DNA from: Silene conica | Taxonomy: Eukaryota; Streptophyta; Magnoliopsida; Caryophyllales; Caryophyllaceae | Reading direction: 5' to 3' | Assembly (NCBI GenBank): GCA_029255685.2 | Contig: CM055319.2 | Location: 34,807,068-34,871,067 of the forward strand | Length of the DNA stretch: 64,000 nucleotides | In this document: positions 35,283 through 46,711 of the stretch, piece by piece | How positions within the stretch are numbered: position 1 is the first letter of the stretch | How the letters are laid out: each line of letters opens with the position of its first letter | Notes under the pieces: generated by a model | The model's input: only the letters and a program-made list of their open reading frames with translations | Databases searched by the model: none | What the model was told of the DNA's origin: nothing | Program-made: the position numbers and the translations under genes

Positions 35283-36545
35283 TGAAGGGTTTTTAGTTAC
35301 TCATAAACTAATTATTTAGTCATACTAACATAAAATATTAATTAACATTTTAATTAACTCATAAGTGATCTTATGCATGCTTATAAAATGCGGAAATGGG
35401 AGAAGTTTCGTGTCCTTACACTCGGTCCTAATGCTAGCAAGGATGATCCTCCAATGTTCAACAAGAACACCTCCTCCAAGATGCACCAAGACAATCCCTT
35501 AACCAACCGAAATCTTGTAGTTGCTAGACTAGAAATCGGTTTTTCCTTAAATAATTCTAATCTCTCTAATTAGAATATCAATACTAATATTATATCTTAT
35601 TATTATTAGTATTGTTATTATTATCTCACAATAATAATATTTGAGGTTTTATGTTTTTCTCACCTTAGAAAAATTATGCAAGCATTAGGAATGAATTGAA
35701 TTTGTGAGCATCTCACAAATATAAAGAGTGATGCTTGGGTTGAGGTGAGGCCGGGCATGGGAAGACACAAGGGAGACGAGTTCTCTAACCCATGCAACTT
35801 AGGGTGGCCTAGATAGTGTTCCCAAGACACATGCCTTTAAACATGATGATTAAAGTGTATTTAACACACACTAATCATCCTCACCTACATCCACTTAGCC
35901 GCCCATTTTATCATAAAATGGATTCCATTTTACAACATTGTCAATTGTATAATTTGTATAAAAATGTGACATCTTATATGTCACAATGTAATACAATACA
36001 ATTATTTTATCTTAAAATATATATATATATATATATATAAATATTTATCGTATAAATACTATAATTAAATAAATCTTATTTATTAATTGACAAGTAATTC
36101 GAAATTACAATTGTAAAATGATTATTTATAATTATCGTCAATACGATTTACAACCTTTGTGTTAATTATAACCCAATTCATTCTAATTACGATATAATAA
36201 AATATCGTTCAATGTTTAATAATTGACACGTTTCAATTTTAAACATAAATCTTACAATAAGATTTAACCTCTGATTTCTCGATATACGAGTTTAAGGAAT
36301 ATGATCAAATCGTATCAATATACATTTGATCATTTTATCAATTAAGGGAATTGTCCTAAAGGTGTGACCTAAAGGGATCAACTGACCACCACCGTCATAC
36401 GACAGTAATGTCAAACTCTAGCTAGCCAATCATTACCGATTAATGTTGGTCAGTTGACTAATATAAATCGTATCATCCCTTGCGCATTCTCGTCATGAGA
36501 TTTAATTACGTGATCGCACTATTGTTGAAGACACATTTCCCAACA
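35283..36545 (-). repeat. 5' LTR of element A
   Basis: A 1263-bp copy of 27983-29241, ending in the inverse of TGTTGGGAAATG. The conserved stem-loop is at 36378-36457. As the upstream LTR it should hold the element promoter. Confidence 0.95.
36378..36457 (-). promoter_or_regulatory. Conserved LTR stem-loop (element A, 5' LTR)
   Basis: The same 80-bp block as at 29074-29153, arms TCAACTGACCA / TGGTCAGTTGA. Confidence 0.7.
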
Positions 36546-36550
36546 GTTCA

Positions 36551-37813
36551 CAACTACGAGTTTTTCAGATGGGTACTGAGGTTCAGGAAAATACTAATCT
36601 AGCACCTCTAATGGAAGTTCAGGAAGTGCATGCAAATGGAGATGTACCAAGACCTTTGTTTCATAGGCAGGAAGATGGTTTTATTCAGGGACATGCATCT
36701 GAGAATGACAACATTCAGATGCATGGTCTAGTGATACATAATGGGTATGAAGCAACACATGGAGGTGGAAATGTCAGAATTCAAGCACAACAAACTACAA
36801 GCAATATAATTCAACACCATTTTCAGGACATTAATTTGATGGGAAATCAGCAAACACATGTGGACAATGGAAATCAACTGATGGGCCAGGGTTAAACTTT
36901 GAATGTACCATCGACACTTCCAATACTAGCTACTGAGGATCACAATCAGTTAGATGATCCTTTCATCCCTTTTCAGGCTAATCATAGAGGTCAAGGTGAA
37001 TTCGAATACCCCTTTAATGAAGCATCCTTCATCTTAAACTCTATCTCAAATAGAGTTGAAGTTGATCCATATAGAATTAATCAAGATAATGATGCTCGAG
37101 GGTATAACCAACGTGTTGACATGCCGTATTTTTTACCTATCATATATCATGAACCTATTTAGACCCGTATTAATCCTTTTGACTCTACTATGGATAACCA
37201 AGATCAAAGAAATGAATCATAATCTGATGGATCAACCCCTATTCCAACCCCATAATGGCCTATCATTTCATCATCTTCTACTTCTATTATGAGCTCATTT
37301 AACTCATCATCAGAAAATTCTGAATCTTTTCATGATGCTCTGGATCACATTGAAACTTTACTAGCTGTAAATGAGTCACAACAAGGAGATGGTTTTCAGC
37401 TTGAGGTCCTTCCTAGGATTAATACAGATATTGTCTCGCATCCTTTAAATCAAGAAATGTTTATGGCATCTGGAGACATGAGTACCAATCAGAGTATTAT
37501 GGGGAAAGGAAAGGAACTGCAGATTGGAGGTTCATCAGCAAGTACTAACATAAAGGAAGGCATTTTCGGATCCAGGGGCTCAATCCATCAATACTGATGA
37601 TCTTTACTGCTGGGAGAGCTTTCAGGCAGTCTCAAGGAGTCCAAAAAGGACCTTCAAGGATCCACTTCTGATGCAAAGGGCTCTTTTCATTCAGCAATCA
37701 AGGATGAGGATCTAATAATTTTATCTACTTCATTAGACAACTCTCTACCAGCTCAGGAGCATCAAAAAGGTTTTGCGGAGATTGAACATAATCAATCTCC
37801 TCAGTCTCAATGA
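36551..37813 (+). pseudogene. 3' part of LINE ORF1 (degenerate)
   Basis: A series of plus-strand reading-frame pieces (from 36569, 36899 and 37289) leads up to the start of the LINE ORF2. They are broken by a stop at 36893-36895 and frame changes. The last frame ends NQSPQSQ then TGA at 37811-37813, overlapping the ORF2 ATG at 37810 as ATGA. The pieces are low in recognisable motifs; assignment to ORF1 rests on position. The N-terminal part is missing: element A starts at 36545 and the other side of its insertion leads within 30 bp into the MULE-like MITE flank, so the LINE was probably 5' truncated before element A arrived. Confidence 0.6.
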
Positions 37814-38987
37814 AGGGCCTAACTTGGAATTGCAGAGGTCTTAACGACCCGCTGGGCCCTGCAATAGCTAAAATAAGAGCGTTGGTCTTTAGTAGTTCTT
37901 TAGATTTTATTTTCTTATCTGAAACTAAATGTATGGCTAGTCTAGTGGACGGCCTTTTTGGACAGCTTGGTTTCACAACGTCTGTGGGCGTTGATGCTAG
38001 GGGTACTAAGGGAGGACTTTGGGTGGGTTGGAAGTCAAATTTAGTCTTACAACATATTTCTTCATCACCCAACCTTATCATTTTTGAAAGTCTATGTGTA
38101 ACACCCCCATTTATTTAAGAGCCTTTAACAAGACATTCTCAAATAAATACAGCTGTTACCATCTCGGAATGTCCGTGGTAGTGTATAACAAAGTAAAGCA
38201 ACCAAAGTACTTATATAAAACCGATAAAATTTTAACTTTTATTATTACAAGTACTACTTAGCGGAAAAGAAAATAGAACTGATGACTTCTCTAGATGTGA
38301 TATAATTCTAAGTCGGTCCAAAGTCTGCAGCTCACATTCCTGCCCCAGCTCCTAGCTCATCTGTCTATTTCCTGTAAAATCTACTCCCCATTTCGGATCA
38401 TCGTAGGTGTCACACGAATACACTGTCAACCTCGCGGTCGAGTAGGATAACACAAAACCATAATGCAACTGATATGATATGCAAATGCCATGATATGCTC
38501 GAGCTCATTCTCAATCTCATTCTCAAACCCGTAACACCCAGCCATACCGAACCTCCCGGCAGACTATAATCGGCCGTCGCCGAACACCAGCTCAATAGCT
38601 GATAAGACACCAGGCCTGGTCTGCAGAACCACCCTGAGCTTTGTATTAGAATAATATCTGATCCATATCTTTCTCAGTAACCAATGCATATGCCATGCTC
38701 ATGAATGCAACACTAAAATAAATAACCATTAAGTACCATGCTCATATAACTCATACTTGCATCCATAATATACAGGGCAACATCCATTCATAACACATCA
38801 CAGAGTAAACAACAAATTCATAACACATTTTGTTGACGTTAGTGGTGAAGACAATGTTGATGGTAGTGGTTGTAACTTGTAAGAAGTGAATTGAATGTAC
38901 TTGTTATGGTTATATATATAATGGTATTCCGGTTGACTTCGGAAGTTTCTGTGTATAGGTGTATTTGGGCGAAAACAGCCCATTAAA

Positions 38988-39317
38988 ATTAATTTTTTTT
39001 TTTAAAATAAAATACTATTTGCGGCTCCTTTGCAAAAAAAGCGCCTCAAATAAATGTATTTATTTGTTGCTCACTTTCAAAAAACGCAACAAATAAATGT
39101 ACTTATTTGCTGCTCCACCTTCAAAAAACGCAGCAAATAAGGATATTTATTTGCTGCGTTTTTTTGAAGGTGGAGCAGCAAATAGCCATTTATTTGCTGC
39201 GTTTTTCTACCGCCGCAAATAAATATTCTATTTGCTGCCCCCTTATTTGCTGCTACACTAAAAACGCAGCAATTAGGCCTTTATATGGAGCAGCAAATAA
39301 ATATTTTTCTACTAGTG
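38988..39317. mobile_element. 3' end of a CACTA element related to the one at 103-4117
   Basis: Subterminal repeats of the same kind (ATTTGCTGCG, ATTTGCGGC in both orientations) lead to the terminus ATTTTTCTACTAGTG at 39317. No matching CACTAGTAG start is found in the surrounding LTR, so the left end is deleted or decayed. It is nested in the solo LTR. Confidence 0.8.
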
Positions 39318-39659
39318 ATAGCAATTTAATCCCATCACGCAGCTGACATTCAGTCAGTAGAATCACTCCATCACATACTCAACACCTAATAAAATAATAT
39401 ACATAATTACTAACCAATACAACTACGTAAACAAATATAATATATCAATTATTCAAATTAACGATTTAAATAATATATTACGCATAACGAGACCATATTA
39501 AACATGACTACTTCAATTAACTTAACCAACCCGACCTTATTATTTTCATAACTAAATTCAATTAAATATTCGAACATAGAAAATACAATCGAACTATTGA
39601 TAATCGTCACATTCATGTATAACAAAATTCACTTAACAATTTTAATAAATGAATCACAT

Positions 39660-39842
39660 GACCAAACTACCAATAATAATATTATTAGCAACATTAAGAA
39701 TAATAATATTAGTACTAATAATAATAATAATAGCATTAGTAATGATAATAATAACAACATAATAATAACAATAATAATAATAAGAATGAATAAATAATAG
39801 TAGTAGTAGTAGTAGTAATAATAATAATAATAATAATACTAC

Positions 39843-39918
<76 letters not shown>

Positions 39919-39955
39919 AATGAATAAATAATAGTAGTAGTAGTAATAATAGTAC
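39660..39955 (+). repeat. Compound AAT/AGT/AAG microsatellite
   Basis: Runs of (AAT)n, (AGT)n and (AAG)n follow each other within the solo LTR. A similar (AAT)n tract at a comparable place in the related LTR (63299-63354) suggests it is a family feature. Confidence 0.9.
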
Positions 39956-40834
39956 TAATAGATGAGTATCACGACACAACAGCAACCTAACACAATTCAC
40001 GCACAAACACCCTGTTACCATAGTATACGCGTGCTCCGGCTACCACACGGACCACCTTGCTCCGTGAGACACCACACTGCCATCCCCATGACCGACCACC
40101 GTCGACCAACCCAACGCTACCTACCATAAATCGCGACAACACTATATGACCCCTCAATTACGATAAAGCCCGAAATCAACTTCCTTCCGTTCAACCCTTC
40201 CACCGCCGGCCCTGGTGGTCCAAAACCACCCACGGCGACAGACCAGTAACTGTTACATGGCCAGGATCATCTAGGTCAGTCCTAGGTCAGTCACGGTCTA
40301 AAACGACTCATATAAAGCATACGTAAGACGGTCGCAATCTAACGATAACTAAACGAATTAAACATTAACTAAATAAATATCATCTTACCGTAATTAACAA
40401 TGAATGAACGAACGAAAGCTTGTCTCAGATGCACAATGATGAAGAAAAGAGGCAGAAAGGAACATAGGAAAGGAGAAGGAAGACACTGGTACGGGAAGGA
40501 GGCGGCATAAGGTTGCTTGTAGGGTTTATCGTTGTACTTATGTTTATCTATTTATTTTTATTTTTATTATTATTTTCTTTTATAAAGAGTGATACGTGCT
40601 CGGCCTCGACTCCCATTCCCAATACCGTCTCATTATTTTATTATATATAACATGCTCTTTATGAGAAGATAAAACGCACCCAACTTATATAATTATCGTA
40701 ACATTAAACACGCATTATAAATATACTATTATTTCACGATAATAGTACTAGTACAATATCAAGACTATGAGGTTATAAACACCGTCATAATAATGAGAGT
40801 AATAGTAATAAAGTAATAGTAAGAATAAAACGCA

Positions 40835-41175
40835 CTGTAATACCCCGTATATTAGCCTCGGTCATCGGCAGTCAAACCATGTTTTATATACGTATTTCAA
40901 AAATGAAGAATGTTTATAAAGTATTTTACGTAAACTGTTATTGTTTTATAAATCGTATTTCTACGATTATTTCGTATTTCATAATCATTTGTAGAAATAT
41001 CAAATGATTATCAAATATCAAATGATTATGAAATACGAAATAATCGTAGAAATACGATTTATAAAACAATAACAGTTTACGTAAAATACTTTATAAACAT
41101 TCTTCATTTTTGAAATACGTATATAAAACATGGTTTGACTGCCGACGACCGAGGCTAATATACGGGGTATTACAG
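40835..41175. repeat. Near-perfect 156-bp inverted repeat (palindrome)
   Basis: Left arm 40835-40990 and right arm 41020-41175 are inverse copies with a single mismatch that I can see (GGTCATCGG versus GGTCGTCGG), around a 29-bp centre. The outer ends read CTGTAATACCCCGTATATTA and its inverse. It may be a foldback/MITE or an inverted duplication of an LTR start, since TGTAATACCCC resembles LTR termini. Confidence 0.95.
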
Positions 41176-44100
41176 TTTTCCCTCCTTAAAATGAAATTCG
41201 TCCCGAAGTTCACCATCCCGTAACGATAACAAAACACTCCACAACATAAGACAAACACAGGTAGTACATATATGTAAGCTCTAAAACGCGAAGTGTTACA
41301 CTATGAAAACCCCCTTTTCTTTTGGTATTTTTGTGCTATCTATGGTGAACCAAAGAAGGATCAAAGAAACAGTGTATTGGAAACCATCGAAAACTCCCTC
41401 TCATTATTGGATGCAGAATACATTTTGGTAGGGGATTTCAATATTTGGATGACAAATTAGGTGGGCACATGGGTTCTATCTTCGGAGCTCATGCTTTTAC
41501 TTCATGGAAATGTCGAAATAACCTTACTGATATTCCATTCCAAGGACCAAGATTCACTTGGTGTAACAACAGAAAAGGAGATGAACGTATTTATGAAAGA
41601 TTGGATAAAGGATTGGCATCATCGAAATGGTATGACATTTTCCCGGATACATACATTATCCATCTACCTATACAATGTTCAGATCACGCACCCCTAATTC
41701 TACACACTCATTCTAATCATAAGAAGACTACGGGATCCTTTAAAATTGAATCTTGGACCCTTAACTATAATTAAAACAGCTTCGTTACTGCAACGTGAAT
41801 TGTTCAAGTATGATAAGGGATCGACTTCCTATAGATTAGGATGCAAACTACACAGAACAAAAGAAGCTTTCAAAAAATGGACTATAAATAAGAACAAGCA
41901 ATGACAAGAACAATGGTCTGACTTTGATGATGATCTAGTCGATAATCTCAATATCATTTTCAATGGTGCTAATGAAGATGTCTATGAAGACACTCATGCA
42001 CGGTTTATAGAATTCAATAAGGCAGTCACCATCTTCTGGAAACAAAGAGCTAAGATAAAATGGTTAATAGAAGGGGATGCGTGCACGGAATATTTCTTCA
42101 ACTTCTTCAAACATCGTCAAAGACACAACAAAATTATGGGAATTAAATTGGAAAATGGTATGTGGACTTTTGATGAAGCTTATATTTCGAACTGTTTTGC
42201 TACTTTCTTTCGAGATATTTTTGAGACATCGTCTAATCATGCAACTTTTGATAATTTTTGGGATAACAATCAACACATTTTCAATACTTTACAAAGAAAA
42301 TTAAATCCAGATCAGCAGGATCATCTGAGTAGACCTTTTACGAACAAGGAAATTCGTAAAGCGGTTTTCCAAATGGGACATAACAAATCCCCGGCTCCAG
42401 ATGGAATTACAGGTATTTTTTCCAAAAGTTTTGGAAATATATTAAGGATGACGTCTCAAATGCCCTGTTAAGAATGCTAAATGAAGGACATGTCCTAAAA
42501 AAATTTAACAAAACATCTGTTATTCTCATCCCGAAAATTCATGCACCAGAAAAGGTTGAACATTATAGACCAATTAGTCTATGTAATGTTATCATGAGGA
42601 TTATGTCTAAATGCATTCCAAACAGAATGAAAAGTTACATGAATTATTTGGTCGGAGATTTTCAAAATGGTTTTATCCCGGGCAGATCAATTACTGATAA
42701 CATTTTGATAAGTCATGAAATTTTCAACCACATTAACACGAAATCAAAAGGGAAAATAGGTCTACTGGGCATGAAATAAAGTGGACATGAGTAAGGCTTA
42801 TGATCGGATCAGGTGGAATTTCATTCACGCAACTCTCCTATGTCTCCTTTCTTGTTTGCGCTCTGTACGAAGGTTTTCTCTCAGATGTTAAATTATGCAC
42901 AAAGATCTTCATTAGTTAAGGGAATCCAGATTACTCGAAGTTCTACTAGAATGTCTCACTTACTCTTTGCGGATGATCTAATCCTTTTTTCACACGCAAC
43001 TAGAGTGCACTGCCAGGCCCTAACAAACATTCTTAATTCTTACTGTGAAGTGGCTGGGCAGAAACTTAACAAAGACAAGACTGTCATTATCTTTAGCCCA
43101 AATTGCACTTTATCAACAACCAGGGAGTGTTTACAAACTCTTGGTATTCAACAACCTCGGGAGATGGGGTGATACTTGGGGCTACCTATGGAATTTGACA
43201 GATCAAAGAAGGAGTTCAATGCTATGATCATTGAAAAAGTCCGTCGACGTATTTTTTCTTGGAATAACAAATTCTTATCTACTGCTGGTAAACCGACTCT
43301 TATCTCTTCTATTCTCTCTTCACTATCAATTTATTTTCTATCGGCCTTTCGTATGCCGGTAAGTGTGACGTCAAAGATCGATTCCTTGATTTCACAATTT
43401 TGGTGGGGTAAGGGTAACTGAGGTAATGGAGTTCACTGGTGTAGCAAAAATTTTTCACAACTCAAAAAATTGGATGGTGGGCCTGGCATTCGGAAAACTG
43501 AATGTGTTAATCAGAGTCTGATGGCTAAAGTAGGATGGAAAATTATCTCAGAACCAGAGTCTCTGATTAGCCGTATAATAGGGAACAAATATAAGTTCTC
43601 TCGGAGATTACATGATGACAGCGCCAATTGGAAATCCATTCTTATGTCGTGGGGTGGGCGAAGTATTCTTTGGGGTTTACAACTTCTAAAGACAAACTTA
43701 TCCTGGCAAGTGGGTTTTAATTCCAATCTTGACTTTTAGAGGGATAAGTGGATCAGAAACAATTGCTTGATATCCATTCTGCATCTTAATGAAAATGATT
43801 TTCCGCACATTAAAATCTCTGAAGTTCAACACTCCAATGGACAATGGAATTCTGACACTATTATTGCTTTGGGTGCTTCAGCAGCACTAAATGATATTTT
43901 GGCTATCCCGATTCCTTTTCTTCATGATCCTAATAAAATCATTTGGAATATTAAACGAGATGGGTGTTACTCAGCAAAGAGTGGATATATCACAGCATTT
44001 GAAAAATGGTGCATGGAGAAGGCTACTCCAAAATATTGGGAAAGAAAAGCGAGTTGTTCCCCGAATTTGCAGTGGAAGAAAATTTGGAATTTGGAAGTTC

Positions 44101-44691
44101 CAACTAAGTGGAAGATCTTCCCGTGTAAAGTTATGTCCAATGCTCTTCCATGTGCAATAGAGGTCCTAAGACGCAAGGGATCATCTGATGGGTATTGTCT
44201 TTACTGCACTGATCAATGTGTTCCTGAAACGTTAGATCATTTGCTCAGGGACTGTCCGATTGCTTCTAATATCAGGTTTGCTTCTCCTTTTGGAATTCGG
44301 ATTGACTCCAGTAATCATATTTCTGTCCAAGTCTGGATAGCTAACTGGCTTTCTTTTCTTTCCCGACAACACGAGAAGTTATTCCTCACCTCAACATTTA
44401 TCTCTACTCTATGGATAATTTGGTGCTCTAGAAACGATTGTCTTTTTAACAATGTGATGCTCAATATTCATACTATCGTGCATAAAATCAATATGCATGC
44501 TTCGGATAACATTCAGAGATATAACTTAGTCAAACACCAAAGAAAAATACAGTATCAAAGTTTGGAATCCTCTGAGTACATCACTACAACAGAGCTCCTT
44601 AGGAATCATTTTCCTGTTACTATTATGGGTTCTAATTTGTGTCAACAAAATGTATGTATTAAATGTGATGCATCATGGAAGACAAACTATA

Positions 44692-45850
44692 TGTTGGAGT
44701 AAGTGTCCTCGACAATAATGTGATCACGTCAATTATATTAATTAAATGACAAATCTCTATAAAAGAATATTCATGGGATTATTCTTTATCATAAGTCAAC
44801 TGGTCAACATTAATCGGTAATGATTGGCTTGCTAGAGTTTGACATTACTGTCGTAATGACGGTGGTGACCAGTTGATCCTTTTAGGTCACACCTTTAGGA
44901 CAACTCTCTCAATTATAAATGAAATAACTGTATGTGATACGAGTTAGTTCATTTCTAGATTATGAATAAAAATAAGGAGATAATTTATAATAGGATTATA
45001 AATTGTTTTAGTGATCGAAATGTCGTCACTATTATTTATATGTTTATGAAACATAGTAACAAATGAATGGGTCGATTAAACTACAATTGTTGTAGTTATG
45101 AAATGCGATTAAATATTTATATGTAATTGTTTAAATTACTAATTTGCGATGAAAAGTTTAAAGTGTTAAACTACGCAAATAATATTATCCTAACTAATGT
45201 TACGGATTGGATCCGTTTTGGTGGTGTGGACCGTGTGATATGTCACACACACACACACACACATTTACATATTACATTAGATGTAATAGGAACATTAGTA
45301 AGACAAGGCATTTAAGACTTGAGTGCATGCTTGGGACATTTGAGAGGAAAGAGAGCCAATTGATTGGGCACCCTTCCCATGCCATTTCGGCCGAACCCAA
45401 GGAAGAACAAAAGAGGTTTTGTTCCTCATTTTTGCATACTACACTCATTCATAATTCAACTTAGGGTTTTGGTTGTTTTAGAGAGAACAAAAGAAAGAAA
45501 AATAAGCTTCATTTTTCTAAACCCTAACCGTGTGCCTCCTTACTTATCTAGTGAGTTTGTGTGTTGATTCTAGCACAATAGCATACAAACATTGAGAGTA
45601 AGTGTGTCTTGGTGTTCATCTTTTGGAGACCATCATCTCTTTGAAGGTTCAAGGAGGATCATCCGTGGGTTAAGCTCAAGAACAAGTGAAGAAGGTGTCT
45701 TCACTTGTGCCCTTTTTGCCGAGATTATCAATGTAAGGAAGCTTGTTCTTCTTCATATATCTCGACACATATTATGTTAAGCATGCATAAGATCTTCTTT
45801 TTATAAGATAAATAAAACTAGTATGACTAAATAGGTATATGAACCTAACA
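44692..45850 (+). mobile_element. Solo LTR, Copia type (TGTTGG...CTAACA)
   Basis: Starts TGTTGGAGTAAGTGTCCTCG and ends CCTAACA, flanked by the exact 5-bp repeat ctata (44687-44691, 45851-45855) inside the LINE RNase H. It is 1159 bp long. The beginning resembles the LTRs of elements A and B (GTGTCCTC-ACAATA, GATCACG, the 80-bp stem-loop) but is clearly diverged. A (CA)n run is at 45244-45262. Confidence 0.92.
44796..44876 (+). promoter_or_regulatory. Conserved LTR stem-loop, covarying copy
   Basis: Outer arms here are TCAACTGGTCA / TGACCAGTTGA, against TCAACTGACCA / TGGTCAGTTGA in most other copies. Two bases differ on each arm and pairing is kept. The inner pair GTAATG / CATTAC is unchanged. 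Confidence 0.75.
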
Positions 45851-46225
45851 CTATATGGCCACTGCGGGATGGCTTCTAAGAAATAACGATGGAGTCACTT
45901 TGACAACGGGTGTAAAAACCTTCTGGGCAATCTCTCCTATACATGCAGAGTCGTTGGCTTTGTTATATGCCTGCCAAGACGCTATCCAAAGGGGTTTCTA
46001 TCATTTGGATGCTACTTCAGACTGTCTTAATCTGATACTCCAAGTTAATGGGTGTGGCGACAAGGACAAAGACATTACTTCTACAGTCAAGTCTCTGTTA
46101 AGTCTTATTACTAGTTGTCACTGTTTTTCTCTAAGTCATTGTCCTAGGGTTTTAAATAGATCTGCCCATGCTATCGCGAAATCGGTAGCATGAGTACATC
46201 ATAACCATCTGTCAAAAAAAACACT

Positions 46226-46711
46226 ACGAAACTCTTTCGAATCCTATCATCGCATCATATCTTTGCGTCATTCAACGGTTGTGCTCAAATAAATAGAGTT
46301 TAAGTGGTAAAAGTTTTTTACTCCAAGCGTGTGCTTTGGGTTCAATCCTAACCGAACAGAATTTGTATATACTATAGTACTCCGCTTTTCTATATTATGG
46401 CACTCAATCGAGTATAGCGGTCACTCGACCGAGTGCGTCTTATTAGAACAAGTGCTTTTCATCAAGTGATTATTTGGTGAAGTTTGAGAGTTTTCGAGGC
46501 TACTAGTATTCGTCCAATCGTTCGAGTAAGTTGGGCACCCGACCGATTAGGTACCATTCGGTCAAGTGGGATGTGACACTCGACCGAGTGGTAATCGGGG
46601 AGTTGTTTTTCCGCGGTTTGATTAAGGTGATTATGGGAGGTTTATAAATCCTTCACAACTTCATCGTTCCTACTCCTAATCAAGCATAATCGCACCAGAA
46701 AAAAGGGAGAC
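46226..46711. other. Repeat remnant with CACTCGACCGAGTG motifs
   Basis: CACTCGACCGAGTG occurs at 46422-46435 and 46577-46590, with relaxed forms between (ACTCAATCGAGT, ATCGTTCGAGT, CATTCGGTCAAGTG). At about 46303-46365 a stretch with GGTTCAATCC resembles a pol III B-box and may be a tRNA-derived relic. No gene is seen. Confidence 0.45.

Larger units (their letters stand above)
27983..36545 (-). mobile_element. Element A: complete gag-only LTR retrotransposon (Copia-related)
   Basis: On the minus strand the element has a 5' LTR (35283-36545), a primer binding site (35269-35280), a 2.4 kb leader, one gag gene (31818-32833), 2.6 kb of non-coding DNA, a polypurine tract next to 29242 (AAGTGGGAGAT on the minus strand) and a 3' LTR (27983-29241). 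LTRs start TGTTGGGAAATG and end CCCTTCA. The target duplication gttca is at 27978-27982 and 36546-36550. No protease, integrase or reverse transcriptase is present, so it must use the enzymes of a related Copia element; this is the TR-GAG type of architecture. By eye the two LTRs differ at about seven bases plus the AT-run length, so the insertion is recent. Confidence 0.95.
38097..41300 (+). mobile_element. Solo long LTR (TGTAACACCCCC family)
   Basis: Starts TGTAACACCCCC, ends GTGTTACA (TG...CA with 8-bp inverted ends), and is flanked by the exact 5-bp repeat ctatg at 38092-38096 and 41301-41305 inside the LINE. It has no ORF of note, no internal LTR repeat and no primer site, so a solo LTR of 3.2 kb is the best reading. 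A second member starts at 62293 with the same first 25 bases apart from one change. Such long LTRs are usual in Ty3/gypsy lineages (Tekay, Ogre/Retand), but without an internal region the lineage cannot be told. Inside are one end of a CACTA element, microsatellites and a large inverted repeat. Confidence 0.88.
37810..46196 (+). pseudogene. LINE (L1-type) ORF2: endonuclease, reverse transcriptase, RNase H; split by two LTRs
   Basis: LINE sequence lies at 37810-38096, 41306-44691 and 45856-46196; the gaps are solo LTRs with exact target duplications. The APE-type endonuclease is seen as WNCRGLN and LSETK before the first gap, and VGDFNI and SDHAPL after it. The reverse transcriptase has RPISLCN, NGFIPGRSITDN, MSKAYDR (other frame) and LLFADDLILF. 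The zf-RVT region has WNLEVPTKWKIFPCKV and ETLDHLLRDC (about 44085-44260). The RNase H has CDASW before the second gap and HAESLAL and TSDCLNL after it. The element was dead besides the insertions: there are several stops (41457, 42776, 43419, 43736), frameshifts, and a deletion near 42830 that removes the block between MSKAYDR and SPFLFALC. A short A-run at about 46217-46225 may be the 3' tail. Confidence 0.93.

Noticed and set aside
27983..36545. A full autonomous Copia element
   Set aside because: No integrase, reverse transcriptase, RNase H or protease sequence is found in either strand of the internal region.
38710..38720. CACTAAAATAAAT as the missing left end of the CACTA copy ending at 39317
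   Set aside because: It lacks the GTAGAAAAA continuation, has no subterminal repeats after it and no matching 3-bp duplication (ATA expected).
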